In this document: positions 52,456 to 60,253 of the stretch, piece by piece
How positions within the stretch are numbered: the first letter of the stretch is position 1
Layout: each line of letters starts with the position of its first letter
Assembly: GCA_017406565.1 (NCBI GenBank)
Contig: JAFQYG010000005.1
Coordinates: forward strand, 1 to 64,000
Reading direction: 5' to 3'
DNA: 64,000 bases
Source: Candidatus Saccharimonadota bacterium
GTDB lineage: Bacteria > Patescibacteriota > Saccharimonadia > Saccharimonadales > Saccharimonadaceae
Made by a program: the position numbers and the translations under genes
The notes under the pieces: model-generated
Databases searched by the model: none
Told to the model about the DNA's origin: nothing
Seen by the model: only the letters and a program-made list of their open reading frames with translations

Positions 52456-53138
52456 ATAATTATAAAGAACTTTGCGAAGCGTTGACGCGTGAAGCGACTG
52501 AAAAGAACCGGGAATTTAATGAAAAAATAATCCCAACTAAAAGAAAGATTTTGGGAGTGAAAGCGCCGGTAGTTAGAAAGCTAGCTGCGATGGTACCACG
52601 TGAGAAAATTGATGAGTTTTTGAAGAATAAGCCAGTGACATTAGAAGAAGTACTAGCGAGAGGATTTTTGGTTTGCAGGTTGCCGTATGGTGAAATGGTT
52701 TTGGTGTTTGACTCACAAGTAAAGTACATTGATGATTGGTGTTCGTGTGATACGTTTTGCTCGGGACTGCGCAAAAGTTTAAAATTACATGAGGATGAAT
52801 TTTTAAAATTAAAAATTGAAAAATTATTGAAGGGTTCGCGAGAATATACGACGAGAGTGGGACTAGTACTTTTAAAATGTTATTATGTGAAAGCGGAATA
52901 CTTGGAGATGATTTTTGAACAGGTAGAACGACTGGCTTCGCGCGAAGAGTATTATATACGGATGGCGATTGCGTGGTTGTTGTCGGAATGTTTTATTAAA
53001 TATCCTACGGCAACGACGGCATATTTGATAGATTCTAATTTACCAAAATGGACGTTTAATAAGACAATCTCAAAAATTTGTGATTCGTATCGAGTGGATG
53101 CAGAAACGAAAGAAATGCTTAAAAGAATGCGAAAATAA
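52434..53138 (+). CDS. DNA alkylation repair protein (AlkD-like HEAT fold)
   Basis: 234 residues from ATG 52434 (MAVPKQ). AlkD-type glycosylases remove bulky or cationic alkylated bases using a HEAT-repeat fold. The characteristic start KILGVKAPVVRKLAAMVPRE and helical repeats with DDWCSCDTFCSGLRK and YIRMAIAWLLSECFIKYP are seen, the latter containing the conserved tryptophan and acidic residues of the active-site groove. Forms a set with three further damage-control genes downstream. Confidence 0.85.
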   Translation: MAVPKQINNYKELCEALTREATEKNREFNEKIIPTKRKILGVKAPVVRKLAAMVPREKIDEFLKNKPVTLEEVLARGFLVCRLPYGEMVLVFDSQVKYIDDWCSCDTFCSGLRKSLKLHEDEFLKLKIEKLLKGSREYTTRVGLVLLKCYYVKAEYLEMIFEQVERLASREEYYIRMAIAWLLSECFIKYPTATTAYLIDSNLPKWTFNKTISKICDSYRVDAETKEMLKRMRK

Positions 53139-53170
53139 TTATTGTATAATTAAAAAAAGGAGTGAGGTAT

Positions 53171-53638
53171 ATGTATCGGAAAGAGTTTATGGAGATGGCG
53201 ATTGAGGAAGCGAAAGCTGGAATTACGGCTGGTGATGGCGGGCCGTTTGGCGCGGTGATTGTGAAAGATAGTGAAGTGATTGCAACAGGACATAACTGTG
53301 TATTAAAAAATAATGATTCAACATGCCATGGCGAAATAGATGCAATTAGAAAAGCAGAACAAAAACTTGAAACTTACGATTTAACTGGATGTGAAATTTA
53401 TACAACTGGTGAACCTTGTCCGATGTGTCTCGCGGCGGTGATGTGGGCAAATATTGATAAAGTGTATTATGGGTGCACACTTGAAGATAATGCAAAGATT
53501 GGATTCCGGGATGAGAAGTTTGATAAATTGATGGGAGAAAGAGCGAATTTGCCGGAAGGATTATTGGAAGAGAAAGACAGGGAATTATGTTTAGAATTGT
53601 TCGATGAATATAAAAAAATGGGAGAAACGATTTATTAA
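53171..53638 (+). CDS. Guanine deaminase-like / nucleoside deaminase
   Basis: 155 residues from ATG 53171 (MYRKEF), 8 nt after GGAG; the GTG at 53162 lies inside the SD. Zinc deaminase of the cytidine-deaminase superfamily: GGPFGAVIVKDSEVIATGHN, HGEIDAIRKAEQKLETYDL with the catalytic His and Glu (HGE instead of the common HAE), and GEPCPMCLAAVMWANIDKV with the zinc cysteines. Length and sequence are closest to Bacillus GuaD, which turns guanine into xanthine. tRNA-adenosine deaminase is the alternative but is less likely. Confidence 0.85.
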   Translation: MYRKEFMEMAIEEAKAGITAGDGGPFGAVIVKDSEVIATGHNCVLKNNDSTCHGEIDAIRKAEQKLETYDLTGCEIYTTGEPCPMCLAAVMWANIDKVYYGCTLEDNAKIGFRDEKFDKLMGERANLPEGLLEEKDRELCLELFDEYKKMGETIY

Positions 53639-53649
53639 GGTAAATAAAA

Positions 53650-54171
53650 ATGAGCGTGAGTATTAAAGGATATCATAAAGAATTAAAGGAGCGTTTTGAA
53701 GCTGAAGAAGAAAGATTACGTAAGGTATTAGGTGATGATGTAGTGATTGAACACGTGGGGAGTTCGGCGGTTGGAATTGGTGGGAAGAATATCGTAGACA
53801 TATTAGTGGGAGTGAAAACAACTGAAGACATGGTACCGGTGCGAGATTTGTTAACGTCGGCGGGATATCGTGAAGGGCACGACACGCATCCGGAAAGAAT
53901 CTTTATGGCGCTACGCGCAAATGATGATGGGACGGATCGGGAAACTGGTGAAGGCGACTATCATGTGCATATCGTAGTGAATGAGTCGGAAGAATGTATG
54001 AATATGATTCGGTTGCGCGATTTTCTACGTGCGAATCCTGAGGAGGCGAAAAAATATTTTGAAATGAAGTCAGTTTTTGCTAAAGAAGCTGGGTATGATA
54101 GAAAAACATACAAGGCTTTAAAAAGTAAATATGTGAGTAAGTTAATTAAAAAAGCGAAAGATTCATTATAA
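53650..54171 (+). CDS. GrpB/UPF0157 family nucleotidyltransferase-like protein
   Basis: 173 residues. Hallmark IEHVGSSAVGIGGKNIVDIL is a nucleotidyltransferase-type GSS...D-x-D motif, followed by LTSAGYREGHDTHPERIFMA and DYHVHIVVNESEECMNMIRL, then RDFLRANPEEAKKYFEMKSV. Members often lie beside CoA or stress genes and the substrate is unknown. It stands in an operon-like run with tight spacing (11 nt from the previous gene). Confidence 0.85.
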   Translation: MSVSIKGYHKELKERFEAEEERLRKVLGDDVVIEHVGSSAVGIGGKNIVDILVGVKTTEDMVPVRDLLTSAGYREGHDTHPERIFMALRANDDGTDRETGEGDYHVHIVVNESEECMNMIRLRDFLRANPEEAKKYFEMKSVFAKEAGYDRKTYKALKSKYVSKLIKKAKDSL

Positions 54172-54193
54172 TGTAATATATGAAAGGAAAATA

Positions 54194-54763
54194 ATGAAGA
54201 TTGAATATTTGGGACATGCGTGTTTTAGATTAGATGATCAATTAGTGATTGATCCATATAAGGATGGGTCGGTGCCAGGGTTGGTGGATTTACGCACGTC
54301 GGCGGTGAAAGTGATTTGCACGCATGAACATGCGGACCACAGTGGGCGTGAATGTGTAGAATTGGTGCCTGGTGAATGTGAGTTTGAAATAAAAGAAGTA
54401 GCGAGCTTTCATGATGATCAGAAGGGAGCGCTTCGTGGACCAAATACGATATTTGTGATAACAAATGAAGCGGGGGAGAAACTAGTACATTTAGGTGATT
54501 TGGGACATTTTCCGGATGAAGAGCAGCTAGCTGCGATTGCGAGTGCAGACTATCTACTAATTCCGGTGGGTGGGTATTATACGATTGATGCGGAGATGGC
54601 AATGAAGATTTGTGAGGCTACGAATCCGAAATACATAATTCCGATGCACTATCGGACTAGTGAATCTGGGTATCCGGAACTTGCGACGGTGGATGAATTT
54701 GTGAAGTTGGCGGATGAAGCGGGGTTGGGCGACAAAATCGAAAAAGACTTTATAAAAAATTAA
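54194..54763 (+). CDS. Metallo-beta-lactamase fold hydrolase (UlaG-like)
   Basis: 189 residues. The metal site HEHADHSG (CTHEHADHSGRECVELVPG) is present, with LGHACFRLDDQLVIDPYKD at the start, SFHDDQKGALRGPNTIFVI in the middle and HLGDLGHFPDEEQLAAI plus PMHYRTSESGYPEL at the end. UlaG acts on ascorbate-6-phosphate lactone, but many relatives have other substrates. AAAGGAAA precedes the ATG at 8 nt. Confidence 0.87.
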   Translation: MKIEYLGHACFRLDDQLVIDPYKDGSVPGLVDLRTSAVKVICTHEHADHSGRECVELVPGECEFEIKEVASFHDDQKGALRGPNTIFVITNEAGEKLVHLGDLGHFPDEEQLAAIASADYLLIPVGGYYTIDAEMAMKICEATNPKYIIPMHYRTSESGYPELATVDEFVKLADEAGLGDKIEKDFIKN

Positions 54764-54788
54764 ACTTATAACTAATTTGGAGAAAAAG

Positions 54789-55361
54789 ATGAAAAAGATT
54801 GTTTATTTGACAACCAATAAATTTAAGGTGCGTGAAGCAGAAATGGTGCTACGCGATAAATATGGATTTGATTTAGAAATAATTGATCCAGATTTTGAGA
54901 TATATGAAATTCAGGCTAAAACATGTGGAGAAGTGGCTGGTTTTTCTGCTCAATATGCAGCAAATAAAATCGGGAAGCCATGTCTAAAATCGGATACAGG
55001 TTTATATATCGATGCTTTAGGTGGATTACCTGGTCCGTATAATGCATATTTTGACAAGCAGATTGGGTATAAAAAATTTTTGACGATGTTGAAGAACGAA
55101 AAGAATCGTAAGGCACGTTTGGAACATTGTTTTGCCTACTGCGAACCCGGAAAAGAACCAGTAATATTTAGTGGTGAGACGATGGGTACAATTGCTAAAG
55201 AAGCACGTGGCAACGATGGCCGATGGCACGATTTCTTCTTTATCCCGGATGGCGAAACGAAGACGTTGGCTGAGATTGGTGACGAAGATCCGATGAGAAA
55301 AAACGCGTTTTTCGGGTCGGCGATTCACGATTTTGCGAAATGGTATAAAGAACAAAGATAG
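54789..55361 (+). CDS. rdgB: Non-canonical purine NTP pyrophosphatase (RdgB/HAM1)
   Basis: 190 residues from ATG 54789 (MKKIVYLTTNK), 6 nt after GGAG; the TTG start four codons upstream overlaps the SD. It hydrolyses dITP/XTP to monophosphates and so keeps deaminated purines out of nucleic acids. Motifs: TTNKFKVREAEMVLRDKYGF, SDTGLYIDALGGLPGPYNAY with the conserved SDTGL, and GRWHDFFFIPDGETKTLAEI. Together with the deaminase and AlkD-like genes it forms a nucleic-acid hygiene cluster. Confidence 0.93.
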   Translation: MKKIVYLTTNKFKVREAEMVLRDKYGFDLEIIDPDFEIYEIQAKTCGEVAGFSAQYAANKIGKPCLKSDTGLYIDALGGLPGPYNAYFDKQIGYKKFLTMLKNEKNRKARLEHCFAYCEPGKEPVIFSGETMGTIAKEARGNDGRWHDFFFIPDGETKTLAEIGDEDPMRKNAFFGSAIHDFAKWYKEQR

Positions 55362-55379
55362 AGAATGATGGGGTGGGGG

Positions 55380-55408
55380 TTGTGATTATTGTTGGAGTGT
55401 GTCTATAA
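55380..55408 (+). promoter_or_regulatory. Promoter of the structured small transcript
   Basis: TTGTGA (55380-55385), 17 bases, TATAAT (55403-55408). Transcription would begin at about 55415, giving an untranslated leader of roughly 160 nt. Confidence 0.65.
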
Positions 55409-55414
55409 TGTGGC

Positions 55415-55695
55415 GGGTTGGAGAAGTTTTGTTTGCGAGCAATGTAGATTCCCCTCGTAGTGGGCGAACTCGTGTTTTACGGGTTCGCTCCTGGATGGGG
55501 GGATTTATACGTTGGTATTCTAGAAGGCCTCGGTGGATGCCCCCGATTTGTAAATAAAAACAAAAAGGAGGTTGCTATGGAGATAGAGTTTTACTTTAGA
55601 TTCAAGCTTAAACCGAAAACAAAAAAAGTTACTGTCGTCGTAGACGAACAGTAACAGCTCTCTAACCATGGTAGGATTCTAGATCCTCCTGCCAT
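55415..55695 (+). ncRNA. Structured small RNA candidate with an embedded ORF
   Basis: Four helices can be drawn: 55462-55473 with 55479-55490 (12 bp including two G-U pairs, GGGCGAACTCGT); a GGGGG (from 55497) to CCCCC (55540-55545) closing pair; 55628-55639 with 55643-55655 (GTTACTGT and CGTC against GACG and ACAGTAAC, one bulged A); and 55668-55695, terminator-like. It could be an independent RNA, or the leader and tail of the 25-codon ORF. I could not match it to tmRNA, 6S, SRP or RNase P RNA by eye. Confidence 0.5.
55577..55654 (+). CDS. Basic 25-residue peptide (small ORF)
   Basis: MEIEFYFRFKLKPKTKKVTV plus five residues, with a near-perfect ribosome site (AAAAAGGAGG) 6 nt before the ATG, which is the best SD in the neighbourhood. 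Alternating hydrophobic and basic residues suggest a beta-strand or a membrane-surface peptide. The stop codon sits inside the 55628-55655 hairpin. No comparable family is known to me, and translation is inferred from the SD only. Confidence 0.5.
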   Translation: MEIEFYFRFKLKPKTKKVTVVVDEQ

Positions 55696-55725
55696 CATTA
55701 TATTAATGCTAATCAGTAATGTCAA

Positions 55726-56436
55726 CTACTTTTCTGGTTTGTCTGTGATGGTGACGCCACCGAAGCCGCCGGCTGCATCAATATAGATGGTGTATTTGCC
55801 TTTTTCGGTGGCGTTTTTGCGGTCATCGGAAAAACCACCAAAAATGAAGCCAGATTTTAGTTTGACTTTGACATCGTCTGGAACGATAATATCGATACCG
55901 CCGAAGAGAGTGAAGGCTTTGATGACGGTATCTTTGTCGAATTTAGCGTTTTTGAGATTTAATTTAGCACCGCCAAAAATGGCGACGAGATTGGAGCCTT
56001 GGAAGGTTTCGTCTTTGTAGACGCGATCGCTACCAGAAAAGATGGCCATTTGGGAATCCATGGTTTTGCCGTCTTTTTCGGCTTCTTTTACTTTTTTCTC
56101 GACTTCTTGGTCGTTTTTGTTGTGGAAGGTTGATCTAATAATGATGGTAAGGCCGGCGACAACTAAGAAGACGGCGAGGATGACTTTCCAGGCGACGCCA
56201 TAAGAAAAGACATCTTGTGCAGCAAGCAGAAGGATGACGCCAGCGGAGATGAAGCCGAGACTGGCTAATTTGTCTTTTTCGGTGAAGAGGCTAATGACAC
56301 TTGGTACGATGATGAACAAGGTCCACCAGCCGTCGAAGAAGATGTTAAAGTTGAAAAGCCCGAATGCGTTGAGACCGAAAATTAGGCCTAGCGCAATAAT
56401 GGCTACACCCCAGATAATTGGTTTGATTTGTTTCAT
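55726..56436 (-). CDS. LiaF-like membrane protein (LiaI/LiaF transmembrane part + toastrack domain)
   Basis: 236 residues. Four membrane helices in the first 105 residues (IKPIIWGVAIIALGLIFGLN, WWTLFIIVPSVISLF, LGFISAGVILLLAAQ, WKVILAVFLVVAGLTIII) are followed by a charged linker and a C-terminal beta-rich domain (DRVYKDETFQGSNLVAIFGG, AKLNLKNAKFDKDTVIKAFT, and FGGIDIIVPDDVKVKLKSGF) typical of cell-wall-stress LiaF proteins. No LiaS/LiaR kinase pair is next to it. A strong SD AAGGAG lies 8 nt before the ATG. Confidence 0.85.
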   Translation of the reverse strand: MKQIKPIIWGVAIIALGLIFGLNAFGLFNFNIFFDGWWTLFIIVPSVISLFTEKDKLASLGFISAGVILLLAAQDVFSYGVAWKVILAVFLVVAGLTIIIRSTFHNKNDQEVEKKVKEAEKDGKTMDSQMAIFSGSDRVYKDETFQGSNLVAIFGGAKLNLKNAKFDKDTVIKAFTLFGGIDIIVPDDVKVKLKSGFIFGGFSDDRKNATEKGKYTIYIDAAGGFGGVTITDKPEK

Positions 56437-56625
56437 TTGATAGCTCCTTTATGGGGTAATTATAGCATAGAGTATAGGGGGATTGGGGGCTAAATGGCGA
56501 GATTAGTGTAGACTTGGGTGGGGGGTTGTAGTTTTCGGTGGCGCGTGGTATGGTGATGGAATAATTCTATGGGTAACTAGAGGGCGATTAAAAACGGAGT
56601 TATAAAAAACAAAATAGGAGGTAAA
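56437..56625. other. Gene-free spacer before the HNH gene
   Basis: No gene seen. It carries the LiaF-like promoter on the minus strand (TATAAT at about 56465-56460), and the HNH gene's AGGAGG site at its end. Confidence 0.5.
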
Positions 56626-56916
56626 ATGTCATCAAATAATAATAGTATTAAGATGAGACTTCTTTGGGAAAATGGCAAAAGGTGTGCAATTTGCGGAAAA
56701 AAGATTCGGAGTTTTGATGAGCTTACAGTAGATCATATTGTGCCGAGATCAAAAGGAGGGAAGCACACTATAGGTAATTGCCAATTGGCGCATAAATCAT
56801 GTAATTCGCTCAAAAATGACAAAATGCCAGAGGAATATGAACGAGCACTTAAATATAATAAACGACGAATAATATTAATGAGGGTTAGAAGGGGAATTCT
56901 TTTCTGGTATAACTAA
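56626..56916 (+). CDS. Small HNH endonuclease
   Basis: 96 residues. Zinc and catalytic motifs: CAICGKKIRSFDELTVDHIV, then PRSKGGKHTIGNCQLAHKSC and N in NSLKNDK, which is the C-x2-C ... DH ... N ... H-x2-C pattern of HNH nucleases such as McrA-like enzymes. The basic C-terminus (ALKYNKRRIILMRVRRG) may bind DNA. It has an AGGAGG ribosome site. It lies just upstream of the defence operon and may be defence-related or a leftover of a mobile element. Confidence 0.88.
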   Translation: MSSNNNSIKMRLLWENGKRCAICGKKIRSFDELTVDHIVPRSKGGKHTIGNCQLAHKSCNSLKNDKMPEEYERALKYNKRRIILMRVRRGILFWYN

Positions 56917-57170
56917 AACAGTATAATATTGGACAGTTCTTTTTTTGCTTCTGCTTCTAAAAAAGACTCTCCATTTAAGAATTTATTGTTTAGTGCTTCT
57001 TTTGGTGATTCTAAAGAAAGAATTTTTCCTTGATTTTCAAGCCATATTTCATATTTATTATTCTTTGGCTGAATTGTATAGTTTTTATTATTGTAGGTAA
57101 ACTCTATTTCTTCTCCTCTCTCAAGGCATTCGTAAAACTCTTTTTGAGGTTCATCTATTTGGTTTTCCAT
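56913..57170 (-). CDS. Small acidic hypothetical protein
   Basis: 85 residues. ECLERGEEIEFTYNNKNYTI, then QPKNNKYEIWLENQGKILSL and EALNNKFLNGESFLEAEAKK suggest a small alpha/beta fold. No family recognised. AAGGAA serves as SD. It overlaps the end of the convergent HNH gene by 4 nt, as antitoxin or immunity genes sometimes do, but opposite orientation makes this weak. Confidence 0.65.
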   Translation of the reverse strand: MENQIDEPQKEFYECLERGEEIEFTYNNKNYTIQPKNNKYEIWLENQGKILSLESPKEALNNKFLNGESFLEAEAKKELSNIILF

Positions 57171-57279
57171 AGGTTGATTCCTTTCAATAGCAGTTTATAT
57201 TTATTATATAATACTTTATTTTTAATACCTTGCTCTTTAGTCGCGATTATTATTGGATTATCGCTATTTCTTTTTGTGG
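57171..57279. other. AT-rich spacer with the minus-strand promoter
   Basis: Contains a TATAAT on the minus strand near 57204-57199, which fits the gene at 56913-57170. Nothing else is seen until the plus-strand TATAAT at 57280. Confidence 0.45.
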
Positions 57280-57496
57280 TATAATTAAGGGGCAATACAT
57301 CAACATTAACAGTTTGGCAATACGCTAACCTTGGTTTCTATAAAAGGGAAAGTGGGACCCTCATCGGCCCAATTTTGGCCCCTTTATGGAAGCTAATGTT
57401 GGTGTATTGCAAACCGTATGGGGGTTCCATTTTTTTTGCAGTAAATGAATTGGGCCCTAGTAGTTGTCGTATTGCAGAAAGAAGTTTTCTGCAATG
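57280..57496 (+). promoter_or_regulatory. Switch-like leader of the methyltransferase operon
   Basis: TATAAT is at 57280-57285, so the leader runs from about 57292 to the ATG at 57494. The 13-mer GCAATACxxxAAC occurs twice (57292-57304 and 57317-57329) and its reverse complement twice (57398-57410 and 57463-57475). Pairing A joins 57292-57308 with 57394-57410 (17 bp, one G-U), B joins 57317-57329 with 57463-57475, C joins 57366-57374 with 57448-57456 (GGCCCAATT), and D joins 57471-57480 with 57486-57495 (10 bp, hiding the start codon's A and T). B and C are nested with each other, B excludes D, and both B and C cross A. Two alternative folds result. No SD is present. Confidence 0.65.
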
Positions 57497-58153
57497 CCCC
57501 AAAAGAATAAAAGGACAGCAGAAGACTCTTCTTCACGGAAGGGTCTTTCTGTTAGGAAAGGTATCAAGTCGCGCGACCGCGTGAGAAATCGCGGGGAGGT
57601 TTTTACGGAGCTTCGCGAAATAAATAATATCTTGGACTTGACGGCGGATGCGCATCGAAATTATAAGGATCAGAGAATCTTGGAGCCAGCTTGCGGGAAT
57701 GGCAATTTTTTGGTAGTGATACTTGAGCGACGACTCGCAGATATTAAAAAGGCAATTAAGAAAAAGAATCAAGACGATACAGAGTTTGCGATACTAACGG
57801 CGTTATCTACGATGTACGGCGTGGACATTATGCCGGATAATATCAAAGAGTGTCATGAACGGCTCGAATCAATAATTGAGAAGTTTTATAAAGAAAGAGT
57901 ACCGACGAAAAATCGTAGGCCGGAGTTTTTTGATGCTGTAAAAGAAATACTGCGTACTAATATTCAGTTGGGAGACATGTTAAATGGGAAAGAAAAGATT
58001 TATTTTGTGGAATATACGGTGCCGCGTGATTATTATTTTGTACGAAATGAGTATCGCTTGATTGATTTAGAGCTAGGAATTAATTCGTCAAAAAAGCGAA
58101 TAAGGCCAACGCATTATTTAAAAATAGGAGGAAGAAATGCCAACGAACATTAG
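57494..58153 (+). CDS. Small methyltransferase-fold protein with SAM motif, no NPPY
   Basis: 219 residues from ATG 57494 (MPQKNK); no SD, and the start lies in a hairpin. The SAM-binding motif I is clear (RILEPACGNGNFLVVILERR, residues 61-80) and GVDIMPDNIKECHERL matches the next strand. A NPPY/DPPY catalytic motif is not visible. The N-terminal SRDRVRNRGEVFTELREINN is like the start of N6-adenine methylases. It therefore may be the SAM-binding half of a two-part enzyme with the downstream protein, or a regulatory paralogue. It overlaps the next gene by 17 nt. Confidence 0.75.
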   Translation: MPQKNKRTAEDSSSRKGLSVRKGIKSRDRVRNRGEVFTELREINNILDLTADAHRNYKDQRILEPACGNGNFLVVILERRLADIKKAIKKKNQDDTEFAILTALSTMYGVDIMPDNIKECHERLESIIEKFYKERVPTKNRRPEFFDAVKEILRTNIQLGDMLNGKEKIYFVEYTVPRDYYFVRNEYRLIDLELGINSSKKRIRPTHYLKIGGRNANEH

Positions 58154-59687
58154 CAAGAACCTATTAAACCTTTCACACTATTATAAGGATAGGCGAAATC
58201 CGGATATTCTGGATTGTATAGCCAATCTCAGTTCGGATGAGGTATTTACGCCACCAGAATTGGCGGATAAAGTGTTGGATTTATTACCCGAAGAAGTATG
58301 GAGTAATCCGAATTTAAAGTGGTTGGACCCGGCTTGTAAAACGGGTGTGTTCTTAAGACAAATTGCAGTTCGCCTAATGGTGGGGTTAAAGGATACGATT
58401 CCTGACGAAGCAGAGAGGCGCGAACATATCTTCAAGAAAATGCTATATGGAATGCCGATTACGAGACTAACAGCACTAATGAGTCGGCGAAGCGTATATT
58501 ATGCGAAAAATGCGATGAGTGATAAGTCGGTAGTGAAGTTCAACGATAATGAAGGTAATATCATCTTCGTGCCGATGGAGCATCATTTCAAGATGGGGAA
58601 ATGTACGTTTTGTGGACTATCGCAAAACGAGAAGGTACTCGGTAGTCGTGATGGAATGGGGGAGTTAGAAAACCATGCATATCAATTTATCCATTTAAGA
58701 GAGGAGACATTAAAAACTATGAAGTTTGATGTGATTGTGGGGAATCCGCCGTATCAACTCGGGGATGGTGGTGGGGTTGGCTCGTCAGCGATGCCTATTT
58801 ATCATCTCTTTATACAGCAAGCAAAACGGTTGCACGCTAGGTATATTGCTTTTATTGTGCCTTCGCGTTGGTTTGCTGGAGGGAAGGGGTTAGATAGCTT
58901 CCGGGATGAAATGCTGAATGACAAGCATATTAAGAAGATAGTTGATTACCCAAATGCTAATGATTGTTTCCCTGGGGTTGAGATAAAAGGTGGTGTTAAT
59001 TATTTTATTTGGGATAGAGACTATAGTGGAGATTGCGAGATTACGAATGTTTATGGAGAAGATTTTTCATCTCTCGCAAAAAGAAAACTTAATGAATGGG
59101 ATATTCTAATTAGATGGAATGATGGAACGTCGATTTTGAGAAAAGTCCAAAAAATGGGAGAAGAAACTTTAGATAAAAAAGTTTCTTCAAGGAGACCTTT
59201 TGGTTTTGGCAGTAATTATTCGAAGTATGATCAGATTAATAACCCAGATAAGGTTAAACTGTATATGATGAACAAAAAAACTGGATATATTCTGAGGACT
59301 TTGGTTCAGCAATCGACGAATTTAATAGATGTAGATAAGGTTTTATTAGCAAAAGCAGGTAGCGTGAACGGCGTCTATCCGAACAATATAATCGGAACAG
59401 TCTTTGTTGCTGACAAGCCTAGCGTTTGCACAGAAACGTTTCTAGTTGTTGGCCCTTTTCGATCTAATGCAGATGCTGAGTATTTTGTAGATTATATGAA
59501 AACGAAATTTGTGAGGTTTATGATAATGCTACGGACTCCTACGCAGAATATGAGTAAAGCTTGTTTTTCGTTTGTACCGGATTTGCCAATGGACCATAAA
59601 TGGACGGATGAGGAACTGTACAAAAGATACGATTTGTCAGAAGAAGAGATTAGCTTTATTGAAAAAATGATTAAGGAGATGGAATAA
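58137..59687 (+). CDS. Eco57I-type N6-adenine DNA methyltransferase
   Basis: 516 residues, starting with a good AGGAGG site inside the end of the previous gene. Motif I is degenerate (LDPACKTGVFLRQIAVRLM, with Lys where Gly is usual), while motif IV, the catalytic one, is intact (KFDVIVGNPPYQLGDGGGVG, NPPY at residues 203-206). The C-terminal half (IVDYPNANDCFPGVEIKGGV, GFGSNYSKYDQINN and TPTQNMSKACFSFVPDLP) resembles the target-recognition part of type IIG/Eco57I enzymes. It probably methylates the host DNA to protect it from the helicase-nuclease downstream. Two Cys pairs (CTFC, and DCFP) are seen but no finger. Confidence 0.88.
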   Translation: MPTNISKNLLNLSHYYKDRRNPDILDCIANLSSDEVFTPPELADKVLDLLPEEVWSNPNLKWLDPACKTGVFLRQIAVRLMVGLKDTIPDEAERREHIFKKMLYGMPITRLTALMSRRSVYYAKNAMSDKSVVKFNDNEGNIIFVPMEHHFKMGKCTFCGLSQNEKVLGSRDGMGELENHAYQFIHLREETLKTMKFDVIVGNPPYQLGDGGGVGSSAMPIYHLFIQQAKRLHARYIAFIVPSRWFAGGKGLDSFRDEMLNDKHIKKIVDYPNANDCFPGVEIKGGVNYFIWDRDYSGDCEITNVYGEDFSSLAKRKLNEWDILIRWNDGTSILRKVQKMGEETLDKKVSSRRPFGFGSNYSKYDQINNPDKVKLYMMNKKTGYILRTLVQQSTNLIDVDKVLLAKAGSVNGVYPNNIIGTVFVADKPSVCTETFLVVGPFRSNADAEYFVDYMKTKFVRFMIMLRTPTQNMSKACFSFVPDLPMDHKWTDEELYKRYDLSEEEISFIEKMIKEME

Positions 59688-60253
59688 TGGCATTAGTAAA
59701 TAGAGATAGGGAGAGAAACCTGAATGACTACGAAAAAATAGCCGACGTAATAATAAGCCACTCTGAAATAGATAAAATAATGTCTGAATTATTAGCTGCA
59801 TTTATTGGTGACGATGTTGAGTTGTCTCATGCTATCAACGATAGCGCAAAACTAAGCTTTGAACAGAAACGGATTCTCTTGACGGAAATAACAAAAAGAT
59901 ATAAGGATAGCAATTGGAAGAAAGAGTTGCTGTTCTTTTTAAAAACAATTCAGAATCTTGAACAATTTCGAAATAAAATTGCACATGGTAATACATTGAG
60001 AGAGATATTAAGAAAAAAGACTTTGAATGAGATACCGTATTTACGCAATAATCCAATCTTTCAAAAAGAGTGGCCACAGGATATAGATATTGACGTTTTA
60101 TACAGTAATTATAATGAAGTGTTAAGTACGAATAATCCGTATGTGAAAAAAGAATACTTAATAAAAGGCCAAACTGATGACTTGTATTTTTTAATAGATA
60201 GATTGGAACAAATACCGCCAAGCGAAATAATAGAGGAGATTAAAAATGAGTGA
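59687..60253 (+). CDS. HEPN-motif protein in the defence operon
   Basis: 188 residues, all helical, overlapping the methyltransferase stop by one base (TAATG) and the helicase start by 8 nt. Residues 95-100 (RNKIAH) form the Rx4H motif of HEPN ribonucleases, with the polar Asn after Arg that is usual there. The helices before it (EIDKIMSELLAAFIGDDVEL) fit the HEPN bundle. HEPN domains act as RNases in toxin-antitoxin and abortive-infection systems. I infer a similar role, either as an RNase effector or a structural subunit. The family is not recognised further. Confidence 0.65.
   Translation: MALVNRDRERNLNDYEKIADVIISHSEIDKIMSELLAAFIGDDVELSHAINDSAKLSFEQKRILLTEITKRYKDSNWKKELLFFLKTIQNLEQFRNKIAHGNTLREILRKKTLNEIPYLRNNPIFQKEWPQDIDIDVLYSNYNEVLSTNNPYVKKEYLIKGQTDDLYFLIDRLEQIPPSEIIEEIKNE

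Noticed and set aside
55460-55576. 39-codon extension of the 25-residue ORF
   Set aside because: It runs through the strongest hairpin and has no SD, while the ATG at 55577 has an excellent one.
55415-55695. Possibility that the structured transcript is tmRNA, SRP RNA or RNase P RNA
   Set aside because: No tRNA-like ends, no tag peptide pattern and none of the conserved RNase P or SRP core sequences were found.
57280-57496. Reading the repeats in the leader as an integron attC site or retron RNA
   Set aside because: No integrase or reverse transcriptase is nearby and the repeat core does not match the attC pattern; a regulatory leader explains it better.
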